Assembly: GCF_002067135.1 (NCBI RefSeq)
Contig: NZ_CP020105.1
Span: 5,394,001 to 5,458,000 of the forward strand
Length of the DNA: 64,000 nt
Source: Spirosoma rigui
GTDB lineage: Bacteria > Bacteroidota > Bacteroidia > Cytophagales > Spirosomataceae
Direction: 5' to 3'
Below the pieces are notes generated by a model. It was not told where the DNA came from and did no database searches. It saw only the letters and a list, made by a program, of their open reading frames with translations. Positions 1 to 7,105 of this stretch are shown here, piece by piece. The position numbers were made by a program, and so were the translations under genes. The number at the start of each line of letters is the position of its first letter. Position 1 is the stretch's first letter.

Positions 1-2
1 GC

Positions 3-845
3 TCCCGCAGCCAGGCGGTGCTGCAGGGGGGCTACGACCAGATCAAAACCTACGGTGCCGGGCGCGACATTCGCTTTGAAGACTGGCGGAACTATATCCA
101 CCAGCTCATCAACATCGGCGTCATTGAAATTGGCTACGACCAGCACTACGCCCTGCGCCGGGGAATCCTGGCCGACCAGGTGCTGAAAGGTACCCGCCGG
201 ATCGATCTCGTCAAGCCCGATGATGCGCCCAAACTGGTCGTCGAGAAAAAGGTCCGGCCGGAGGTCAACCGCAACGACCTCTTCGAGCGGCTTCGGGTGT
301 TGCGCAAACAACTGGCCGACGAGCAGAACGTACCCCCGTATGTCATCTTTACCGATACGACACTGGAAGACATGGCCCGGCAGCGCCCCACTACGCCTGA
401 CGCCCTGCGCAATGTGAGCGGGGTGGGCGAACGGAAGCTTCAGCTGTTTGGCCGTAAGTTCCTGGACGTCATTCTGGGCTACACGGGCGGACCAGCCAGT
501 CCGGGCAGTGTAAGCAAGCCGGCCGAAAAAAACAAGGTACCTACCCAGCAACAAACGCTCGACCTGTATAACCGGGGGATGAGTATCGACGAGATTGCCG
601 CCGAGCGCCAGCTTACAACCGGCTCCATTGCCAGCCACCTCGTTCAGCTCGCGAAAGCAGGTCAGGATGTGGATCTGGAAGAAATTCTAGCATCGTTTGT
701 CAGCCCGACCGAACGGCGGGCCATCGAGCGGGCTATTGAAATGGTAGGTGTCCCGGAGGGGCGTTTAAAGGGCGTTTTCGACCAGCTGGGCGGTCAGTAC
801 GATTATGGCAAGATTACAATCGTGGCGGGCCTGTACAATGGCTAA
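3..845 (+). CDS. recQ: ATP-dependent DNA helicase RecQ, C-terminal part
   Basis: This is the C-terminal end of a RecQ family helicase; the ATPase domains lie off the left edge, and the reading frame is already open at base 3. Three pieces are visible. First comes the end of the RQC winged-helix region (the stretch around DWRNYIHQLINIGVIEI). An HRDC domain follows at about window residues 95-160, with NVSGVGERKLQLFG near its end. The last 100 residues form a helix-turn-helix module (SIDEIAAERQLTTGSIASHL) of the kind that ends many RecQ proteins. The known family role is 3'-5' DNA unwinding in recombination and replication-fork repair. A terminator-like hairpin follows at 936-967. The domain order makes the assignment secure; the length cannot be judged. 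Confidence 0.93.
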   Translation, partial: SRSQAVLQGGYDQIKTYGAGRDIRFEDWRNYIHQLINIGVIEIGYDQHYALRRGILADQVLKGTRRIDLVKPDDAPKLVVEKKVRPEVNRNDLFERLRVLRKQLADEQNVPPYVIFTDTTLEDMARQRPTTPDALRNVSGVGERKLQLFGRKFLDVILGYTGGPASPGSVSKPAEKNKVPTQQQTLDLYNRGMSIDEIAAERQLTTGSIASHLVQLAKAGQDVDLEEILASFVSPTERRAIERAIEMVGVPEGRLKGVFDQLGGQYDYGKITIVAGLYNG

Positions 846-935
846 AATCCAACTTTGAATATGCCCGTTGGATAATTCTTAGAATGACGATTAGGTATGT
901 ACCAGACTATCAGTTACATTCGTATAGTAATAGAT

Positions 936-967
936 GACAAACCCGCGATTTAAGTCCGGGTTTTGTC
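936..967 (+). terminator. Hairpin after recQ
   Basis: GACAAACCCG and CGGGTTTTGTC form a stem with one bulged T around an 11-base loop. It sits 90 bases after the recQ stop. The arm ends in a short T run inside the stem. It overlaps the first possible ATG (934) of the next reading frame, which argues for a later start of that gene. Confidence 0.45.
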
Positions 968-972
968 GTCTA

Positions 973-2106
973 ATGTGCCACCAAAATCGTGATGCTTTGA
1001 TTAAAGAAGTGAGTATTTCACTGCTGATGGCAGCTATAAAACCGGTTGTTGCCTTGTCAGCTCCCGGCCTCGCTGCTTTCGGTATTGATACGAGCAGGAC
1101 CCTGTCGTCCCAGAATTCCCTGGATAATCCATCCCTGTTGGTCGTTGATTCGACAAAGCGCGTATTCCCTATTTATTTTTGTGGTGAAGAGGTTCCCGTC
1201 GATGAACCGCGCGTGTCGCGCCGGTGGTTGCAAACCCTCCGCACCTACGGTGCTCAGCAGGAATGCCTCTTCGATCTGCGACGTCGGGCGTCTACCTTCT
1301 TCCCGATTATTGACCCGATCCTGCGGAAGTACAAGATTCCCCGTGATTTTCGGTTTATGCCACTGGCAGAGAGTGCGCTTATCAACGACTGCGTATCGCC
1401 CCGGGGCGCGTCGGGCTACTGGCAGCTGATGCCCGGTACGGCCCGCGAACTGGGTCTTACGGTCAACGGCGATGTGGATGAACGCTATAACCTCCAGAAA
1501 GCTACCGTAGCCGTTTGTCGGTATCTCCACCAACTCTACCGGCAGCTGGGTTCCTGGACCCTCGTGGCAGCGGCTTACAACGGCGGAATCACCCACGTTC
1601 AGAACCGGATGCAGCAACAGGGACAAACCAACTACTACCGGCTGCGGCTGCACCGCGAAACGAGCCACTACCTGTTCCGGATTCTGGCGTACAAAGAGCT
1701 GCTCAGCAACTCCCGGCAGTATGCCGTTCTGCTGCGGGGTTCTACCATCGAGCAGTTGACGAAACCGCTGCCGACCTGGAACAAACCCCTGGCGCTGTCG
1801 AAGAAAATCAAGGACTCCCCCACCGTTGAGTTAGTCGACGATGACTACACCGATCCAACCTGGGGTCCCCGTCCCAACACGACCTTAACCAAAACCCCGT
1901 CGGATACCCAGCAGCTCATTGCCCAGGCAACGTCGGCAGCGGCTCCGCCGGATGCCCCGGCGGCCGACCTGGAGAAGCAACGCACGGGCCTTCCCATCCG
2001 GAAGCTTATGATGGGCCTCATGGTCCTCCGGTTCCGGCGGCCCCGTTTCCTCCCAAAGAAAGAAAAAGGCGGCACCCGCCCGCTTCACTTCTGGGACTGG
2101 TTATAA
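973..2106 (+). CDS. MltD-like lytic transglycosylase, paralog 1
   Basis: This is a lytic transglycosylase of the SLT/MltD group, which cleaves peptidoglycan glycan strands from the periplasm. The SLT core is clear. The catalytic glutamate lies in FMPLAESAL, followed by SPRGASGYWQLMPGTAREL and SWTLVAAAYNGG. A hydrophobic segment near the N-terminus (SLLMAAIKPVVAL) could serve as signal peptide or anchor. The frame is open from ATG 934, but that ATG overlaps a hairpin belonging to recQ. ATG 973 or ATG 1027 is more likely; 973 is chosen with low certainty. Unlike the next two paralogs it lacks their shared C-terminal domain and ends in a short basic tail (RFRRPRFLPKKEK). It is the first of three tandem copies. 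Confidence 0.82.
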   Translation: MCHQNRDALIKEVSISLLMAAIKPVVALSAPGLAAFGIDTSRTLSSQNSLDNPSLLVVDSTKRVFPIYFCGEEVPVDEPRVSRRWLQTLRTYGAQQECLFDLRRRASTFFPIIDPILRKYKIPRDFRFMPLAESALINDCVSPRGASGYWQLMPGTARELGLTVNGDVDERYNLQKATVAVCRYLHQLYRQLGSWTLVAAAYNGGITHVQNRMQQQGQTNYYRLRLHRETSHYLFRILAYKELLSNSRQYAVLLRGSTIEQLTKPLPTWNKPLALSKKIKDSPTVELVDDDYTDPTWGPRPNTTLTKTPSDTQQLIAQATSAAAPPDAPAADLEKQRTGLPIRKLMMGLMVLRFRRPRFLPKKEKGGTRPLHFWDWL

Positions 2107-2125
2107 TCCTTTTTTAGCCGTCGAA

Positions 2126-2168
2126 ACAAAAAACAGGCTACCCTTTTTGGGTGGCCTGTTTTTTGTTT
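2126..2168 (+). terminator. Rho-independent terminator after transglycosylase 1
   Basis: A long stem pairs ACAAAAAACAGGCTACCC (2126-2143) with GGGTGGCCTGTTTTTTGT, with one G-T wobble and a TTTTT loop. It lies about 20 bases after the stop codon and includes a T-rich 3' side, so it should end transcription before paralog 2. Confidence 0.85.
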
Positions 2169-2261
2169 TACTACGTCCGGTAAATACCCCGACATAAAGG
2201 GGTGCCCAGGAATCCCGGAAATAACAACGCTAGAGCCTCCTTACACCGACACTCACCGTTC

Positions 2262-3491
2262 ATGACCATCACTCATTTGTTTTTACTGACGGCTGGCATG
2301 ATTGTAGCTAGCACGTCCCATGCGCCACCAGCCTGGCTGCATCCTTCGGTAGTCGAAGCACCTTACCCTTCACTCACAGATACTTATCCGCTGGGTTTAC
2401 CACCGGTCCATTTCTGCGGGGAATCCGTTCCGGTACACGAAGGCGTTATTGCCCGCCGGCTAATGTCGGCGCTGGTAAGCCGGTCGGTACACAGCCAGAC
2501 GCTCTACCGTATCCGTCGGCGGGCCGCTGCTTTTTTCCCCATTATTGAACCCATTCTGGCCTACCACCAGATACCCGCCGACTTCAAGTACCTGCCACTC
2601 GTTGAAAGTGCCCTGCTGGGTTTTGCCGTATCGCCCCGTGGAGCTACCGGCTATTGGCAGTTCATGCCGGCCACCGCGCGCGAGCTGGGGTTAGTGATCC
2701 GACCAGGGTACGACGAGCGGCAGGATCTGGTAAAGTCCACGCACGCAGCCTGCCGATACCTTACCTACCTCCACAACCGGCTGGGGTCCTGGACACTGGC
2801 CGCTGCGGCCTATAACAACGGCATCGGAGCCCTGCTGGCCAATATCCGACGGCAGGGGCAACGGGACTATTATTACCTGCGACTCAATGCCGAAACGGGA
2901 AAATACCTGTACCGGATTCTGGCCTTTAAGGAGTTGTTCTCCAACTACCGGAGCTATCCGTCGCTTATTTCCGACGAACTGATGGCGATCATCAGCGAAC
3001 CGATGTCCGAAGCACCGAATCAGAATACCAACGATACGGAAGCTATTCTGCCGGAAACGATCGTTGACGAGGCTGTTCAGTCAGCCATAAAAACGCCTGC
3101 GCCGGAATCGCGCAATCTGGCTAAAGGACAATCCGAGAATATTCCGCTACCCAATGCGGCCGATGTATTTCTGGGGGGCATAAAAGCCCGGCTGGTCGAG
3201 TCGGCCGATGTGATGCTGGGGCAGGTCTGGGTATTTCACCTGACCCGAAAAGGGATGGCCAATGACAAAGAGGTCGACGAAGGCGACATTCTGTATGCCG
3301 TTGTCGAAGACATCGACCGGAAGCACAATAAACTCTATCTGCGGGCCGACAAACTGTATTCACCCGCCGACAAGCAGACCTACAACCTGGCATTGGTGGC
3401 AATCGATGCATCGACCGGACGGATTGGCGTTAACCTCGCCGACATTGATCAGGTGAAGGCCGGATGGATACTAACCTGGAAGGGATTATAG
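2262..3491 (+). CDS. MltD-like lytic transglycosylase, paralog 2
   Basis: This is the second tandem SLT-type transglycosylase. ATG 2262 gives a clean signal peptide (MTITHLFLLTAGMIVASTSHA), so it is preferred over ATG 2202. The catalytic Glu lies in YLPLVESALLG, followed by SPRGATGYWQFMPATAREL and SWTLAAAAYNNG. After a low-complexity linker, the last 110 residues form a second domain that includes DEGDILYAVVEDIDRKHNKL. That domain is shared with paralog 3 and absent from paralog 1. Its pattern (ligand-like strand, GDxLYAxV, R-x-L, closing PxxL and G-x-x-G) resembles from memory the C-terminal domain of conjugative-transposon TraM proteins, which is a weak inference. The gene has its own space after a terminator, so separate expression is likely. 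Confidence 0.86.
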   Translation: MTITHLFLLTAGMIVASTSHAPPAWLHPSVVEAPYPSLTDTYPLGLPPVHFCGESVPVHEGVIARRLMSALVSRSVHSQTLYRIRRRAAAFFPIIEPILAYHQIPADFKYLPLVESALLGFAVSPRGATGYWQFMPATARELGLVIRPGYDERQDLVKSTHAACRYLTYLHNRLGSWTLAAAAYNNGIGALLANIRRQGQRDYYYLRLNAETGKYLYRILAFKELFSNYRSYPSLISDELMAIISEPMSEAPNQNTNDTEAILPETIVDEAVQSAIKTPAPESRNLAKGQSENIPLPNAADVFLGGIKARLVESADVMLGQVWVFHLTRKGMANDKEVDEGDILYAVVEDIDRKHNKLYLRADKLYSPADKQTYNLALVAIDASTGRIGVNLADIDQVKAGWILTWKGL

Positions 3492-3574
3492 GATTCCGGT
3501 CGCGCTGGCTCATATCTGAACCGTCTACTAAATAGGGCTGAACTAAACCCCCGGCGCATCTCGTTGTCTATGGG

Positions 3575-4831
3575 TTGTACCATCACCTGCTTATTTTGAC
3601 GTTATCCACCCGTTGCCTGGCTGCCCTGATTGTGAGTTTGTTACTAACTACGCAGGGCGCATTCGCCCAGAAAAAAACGACCGTTCCCAAAGCGGGGTCG
3701 GCACGACCGTCTTCGGCGAAGGCGCGGCCCACGATGAGTCCGGCGCGGCTGCACTTTTCCGGCGAGGTTGTACCTACCGAACAGGGGGACGTATCGACCA
3801 AGCTGGCCATTGCGCTGGCGGGCAGTTCGGGCTACAGTCGGCACGTCAATGCGCTGAAAGCCCGCTCGGCGCCCTTTTTCGCCGTTATCGAGCCTATTCT
3901 GCACAAACACGGTATTCCCGACGATTTCAAGTACTTGCCCCTAATCGAGAGTGCCTGGCAGTCAAATGCGGTATCAACGGCCGGTGCGGTGGGCTACTGG
4001 CAGTTTATGGACGAAACCGCCCGCGACATGGGCTTGTCCATTAGTCCGGCCAATGACGAACGTACTGACCTCCGTAAATCGACCGAAGCGGCCAGCCGAT
4101 ACCTCAAGTTTCTCTACCGCAAACTGGGTTCCTGGACCCTGGTGGCTGCGGCCTACAATGGAGGAGTTGGCATGGTGGAACGCAAGATCGTGCGCTCGGG
4201 CCATCGCGACTACTACGCCATGAGCATGAACCCCGAGACGGGTTATTATCTGTACCGGATTCTGGCGATGAAAGAACTCTTCACTAACCCTGCCTATGGA
4301 GCGGGTCCTATGGGCGTCATGCTGGCGTCGGCGGGTAACCTGTATGATGCCGAGCGGGAACAGGCCCGGCGTATGGGCTGGCTCCGCGATGATGAGCCCG
4401 AACCGGAAGGCGTTCCTGTCGAATCGCTCCCCGATCCGGCCGGTGTGCGCAACGAGGCCAGTTTGATGGATAGTGTGCTGGTCGAGATTCTGAAAAGTAA
4501 ACCCGCCACCCCGCCCCTATTTGTTGGCGACGTAGCGGCTAAACTCGTTCGGGCGGGCCTGCCAAAAATGGGCCAGAGTTGGGCCTTTACGCTGACCGAG
4601 GACGTCCAGATCGGGGAAGAACAACTCAGCGCCGGCGACGCGCTCTATGCCGTCGTCGACGATGTCGACAGCCGGGGAAATCTGTTCCTGCGGGCCACCA
4701 AGGCCATCACAACCAGGGCGAAGAAGACCGTTCCCCTTTCACTGCTGGCCATCAACCCGACCACGGGCCTGGCCGGCGTGCCCCGCCACAAAGCCATCAA
4801 ACCCGGCTGGATCGTACAGTGGAAACTGTAA
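3575..4831 (+). CDS. MltD-like lytic transglycosylase, paralog 3
   Basis: This is the third tandem SLT-type transglycosylase. No ATG is available in frame upstream: the frame closes at TGA 3539, and the nearby ATG 3570 is out of frame. A TTG start at 3575 is therefore chosen. It gives a signal peptide ending near TTQGAFAQ. The catalytic region reads YLPLIESAWQSNAVS, then GAVGYWQFMDETARDMGL and SWTLVAAAYNGG. The C-terminal 100 residues (AGDALYAVVDDVDSRGNL and following) match the extra domain of paralog 2. The stop abuts the stop of the convergent photolyase gene with no gap. Expected role is periplasmic glycan cleavage or remodelling. Three diverged copies suggest specialisation rather than simple redundancy. 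Confidence 0.84.
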   Translation: MYHHLLILTLSTRCLAALIVSLLLTTQGAFAQKKTTVPKAGSARPSSAKARPTMSPARLHFSGEVVPTEQGDVSTKLAIALAGSSGYSRHVNALKARSAPFFAVIEPILHKHGIPDDFKYLPLIESAWQSNAVSTAGAVGYWQFMDETARDMGLSISPANDERTDLRKSTEAASRYLKFLYRKLGSWTLVAAAYNGGVGMVERKIVRSGHRDYYAMSMNPETGYYLYRILAMKELFTNPAYGAGPMGVMLASAGNLYDAEREQARRMGWLRDDEPEPEGVPVESLPDPAGVRNEASLMDSVLVEILKSKPATPPLFVGDVAAKLVRAGLPKMGQSWAFTLTEDVQIGEEQLSAGDALYAVVDDVDSRGNLFLRATKAITTRAKKTVPLSLLAINPTTGLAGVPRHKAIKPGWIVQWKL

Positions 4832-6154
4832 TCAACGCATAAGCCCTTTTTTATACGCATCGAGGGCTCGTTGCCGCGCCATACTGTGCTCAACCATGGG
4901 TTGTGGATAGTTGAGGCTGTTGAACTCCGGTACCCACCGCCGGATGTATTCTCCCTTCGGATCGAACTTCTGCGTTTGCAGCGTTGGGTTGAACACCCGG
5001 AAATAGGGAGCGGCATCGGTTCCCGACCCGGCCGCCCACTGCCAGCCGCCATTGTTGGCCGACAAATCATAGTCGCGGAGCTTCTTTCCGAAATACGCTT
5101 CCCCCCACCGCCAGTCGATGAGCAGGTGCTTGCACAGGAAGCTGGCCGTAATCATCCGAACCCGGTTGTGCATCCAGCCGATGGTGTTGAGCTGACGCAT
5201 GCCCGCATCCACAATGGGGTAACCGGTTTCACCCCGGCACCATTTGTCGAACTCTTCTTCGTTGTTGCGCCAGTCGATTCGGTCATACTCGGGCCGGAAC
5301 GATCCCTTCTCAACGTGCGGGAAATGGTCGAGTACCTGAAAGTAGAAATCACGCCAGCACAGCTCGTTCAAATACGTTTTGTCGCGGGCGGCTTTGGCCT
5401 GCCTCGCCAGTTCACGGATACTGATCGTGCCGAAGCGTAAGTGTATGCTCAGTTCGCTGGTGCCGGGACGGGCCGGGAAGTCGCGGGTATCGTCATACGT
5501 ATCGAGTAACGAATCGGGCACGGTACGGGGCGGAAAAGGGTAGCCCACCGGTTGAAAACCCATGTCGGCCAGCGTGGGCACGGGCGGTTCGTGGTCGAAT
5601 ACTTTTTTGGTTTTACAGAAATTCGTGAAGTACGTCTCGGTTGGGTACGACTTCAGGTAGAACGTGTTGAGCTTGTTATGCCAGTTACGGCTATAGGGCG
5701 TGAAAACGGTATAGGGCGAATTACTGCCCGTCAGCACTTCATCGCGCTCAAAAATCGTCTGGTCTTTACTCGTGTGGAAGCCAATACCCCCTTCGGCGAG
5801 CAGCTCCCCGATGGTTTTGTCCCGCTCTTTGGCGTACACTTCATAATCGTGGTTGGTAAATACATCCCCAACCGAATATTGGCCGGTCAGTTCACGCCAT
5901 ACCTCAACGGGTTTTCCGTAGCGGACAATAAGTGTCGATCCCAGCTTGGTAAGTTCGTCGCGCAGCCTGTTGATTTCCTGCACCAGAAACTCGACCCGCC
6001 GGTCGCGCTTGTCATCTAATGCATCGAGAATTTCGCGATCGAAAATAAAAACGGGTAAAACAGGACGGCCTTGTTTGAGGGCATGGTAAAGGGCTGCGTT
6101 GTCATGCAGCCGTAAGTCGCGCCGGAGCCAGACCAGCGAGATAGATTCAGCCAT
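4832..6154 (-). CDS. phrB: Deoxyribodipyrimidine photolyase, class I type
   Basis: This flavoprotein repairs cyclobutane pyrimidine dimers using blue light. The 440-residue protein has the usual photolyase length. The N-terminal antenna domain begins VWLRRDLRLHDNAALYHAL. The FAD-binding half shows CWRDFYFQVLDHFP, GYPIVDAGMRQLNTIGWMHN, RVRMITASFLCKHLLIDW and NGGWQWAAGSGTDAAPYFR, which are typical of bacterial class I CPD photolyases. The internal ATG at 6154 starts the conserved sequence directly; the 20 upstream residues open from 6214 look non-native and overlap the terminator zone. It is transcribed alone and converges with transglycosylase 3. Confidence 0.93.
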   Translation of the reverse strand: MAESISLVWLRRDLRLHDNAALYHALKQGRPVLPVFIFDREILDALDDKRDRRVEFLVQEINRLRDELTKLGSTLIVRYGKPVEVWRELTGQYSVGDVFTNHDYEVYAKERDKTIGELLAEGGIGFHTSKDQTIFERDEVLTGSNSPYTVFTPYSRNWHNKLNTFYLKSYPTETYFTNFCKTKKVFDHEPPVPTLADMGFQPVGYPFPPRTVPDSLLDTYDDTRDFPARPGTSELSIHLRFGTISIRELARQAKAARDKTYLNELCWRDFYFQVLDHFPHVEKGSFRPEYDRIDWRNNEEEFDKWCRGETGYPIVDAGMRQLNTIGWMHNRVRMITASFLCKHLLIDWRWGEAYFGKKLRDYDLSANNGGWQWAAGSGTDAAPYFRVFNPTLQTQKFDPKGEYIRRWVPEFNSLNYPQPMVEHSMARQRALDAYKKGLMR

Positions 6155-6212
6155 GAAGAGGTGGGTTGTGGTTTGTGGGCTAACCGCTGGTTGAGCGGAA
6201 AAGTTTTGGCGC

Positions 6213-6260
6213 AAAAAAGCCCCCTGCCGATGGATGAATGATGCATCGACAGGGGGCTTA
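6213..6260 (-). terminator. Rho-independent terminator of the small TonB-C-like gene
   Basis: AAGCCCCCTG and CAGGGGGCTT pair perfectly around a partly self-complementary loop. On the minus strand the stem is followed by a run of six T. It stands just after the stop of the 6275-6622 gene and before the photolyase start, so it separates these two minus-strand genes. Confidence 0.88.
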
Positions 6261-6274
6261 ACCGTGTAAGGTGA

Positions 6275-6622
6275 CTACTCCGGCTGGAATCGAAGACGAA
6301 CCGTGTGCAGTTCGGTGGCGTCGCTACTGTAGCCCGCCAGCTTCTTGCCGGTAAGCTGTTTGGTCAGGCTCGCGTTGATCTGTTCGTTCTGACTGAAGAC
6401 TGCCAGTTGGCACAGTTCACTGTCGGCGTTTACCCGAAACTGAATAACAACGACACCCGCCCGCTGGATAGGGGTCAATGCGTCGGGAAATGAAATATAG
6501 TTGGCCAGCTGCTTTTCGAGGGCAACTTTTGGCGCTTTGGCTTTGCGGGGGCTTGTCGGCGTAGCGTAGGCCTGCGTCGCCAGGAAGCCTACCAGCGTAA
6601 GGAGAAAAATAGATTTCTTCAT
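6275..6622 (-). CDS. Small exported protein with TonB C-terminal-like fold
   Basis: This 115-residue protein starts with a clear signal peptide (MKKSIFLLTLVGFLATQAYA). After it comes a lysine-rich stretch and a domain resembling the C-terminal domain of TonB: FPDALTPIQRAGVVVIQFRV, then NADSELCQLAVFSQNEQI and a final VRLRF strand. There is no membrane anchor or Pro-rich arm, so it is unlikely to be a working TonB; it is probably a stand-alone periplasmic protein. A strong terminator follows. The upstream region carries phased direct repeats that look like a response-regulator operator, so it may be a regulated stress or nutrient gene. Its exact function is unknown. Confidence 0.7.
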   Translation of the reverse strand: MKKSIFLLTLVGFLATQAYATPTSPRKAKAPKVALEKQLANYISFPDALTPIQRAGVVVIQFRVNADSELCQLAVFSQNEQINASLTKQLTGKKLAGYSSDATELHTVRLRFQPE

Positions 6623-6687
6623 GACTTCAATGCTAGTAAACGTGAATACTGTGGTCTGTTCAGATCGCCCGGGCTGTGCTGCGAGCT

Positions 6688-6728
6688 AATGTTATGTCAA
6701 TATTACTCAAATATTACGTGAATGTTAT
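6688..6728. promoter_or_regulatory. Four direct repeats at 11-bp spacing, Pho-box-like
   Basis: Copies of AATrTTAy begin at 6688 (AATGTTAT), 6699 (AATATTAC), 6710 (AATATTAC) and 6721 (AATGTTAT), each exactly 11 bp apart. On the minus strand they read ATAACA or GTAATA followed by five bases. Direct repeats of 6-7 bp every 11 bp are the known layout of PhoB/PhoP-type response regulator boxes. The array lies 66-106 bp upstream of the small TonB-C-like gene. The identity of the regulator is an inference. Confidence 0.55.
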
Positions 6729-6879
6729 GCAATTAGTGCGAAAAGCTGAAAACTTAATATTGGAGCCGGACGATTAATGGCTGAAAAATAGAAGTGGCAG
6801 GGTAATTTGGAGGCAAAAATAGCCATTCATAGCGATTAGAGGTCTTTTTTCGTTCGTTGTCCGATTTAGATAGAGGACG

Positions 6880-6901
6880 GCCAATGTTAAGCCAATGTTA
6901 A
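6880..6901. promoter_or_regulatory. Perfect 11-bp tandem repeat, Pho-box-like
   Basis: GCCAATGTTAA occurs twice in perfect tandem. The minus strand reads TTAACA-N5-TTAACA, which is the textbook layout of the Bacillus PhoP box. The core AATGTTA is the same as in the upstream four-copy array. The site is 205 bp before the acylase gene and 258 bp before the divergent gene. Confidence 0.5.
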
Positions 6902-7105
6902 CAAATAGTTTTTATGAACGCATTTGGGCTCATTTAGCGGCCTGATTTTAACCCATCCGGTAGTACGGAGCGGCACCCAACACCAACATGCTCTGTCGGT
7001 CGTGTGCGTACGTGATCCAGTGTGTAGGCTCCGTTGCGGCTGGCAGCCCGAAACGTGTAGATTAACCGGTATTCGTTTATCTTTAGGACCAGCCCCCAAC
7101 CCTGC

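Larger units (their letters stand above)
6623..7105. other. AT-rich divergent intergenic region
   Basis: This 482 bp gap lies between two divergent genes. No coding signal or RNA gene was recognised. It holds two clusters of 11-bp-spaced repeats of an AATGTTA-like motif (listed separately). A weak TATCTTTA element lies at 7079-7086, about 20 bases before the acylase start. Confidence 0.6.

Noticed and set aside
934..972. ATG 934 as start of transglycosylase 1
   Set aside because: It overlaps the hairpin after recQ (936-967) and the added residues carry no family signal; a later start is more likely.
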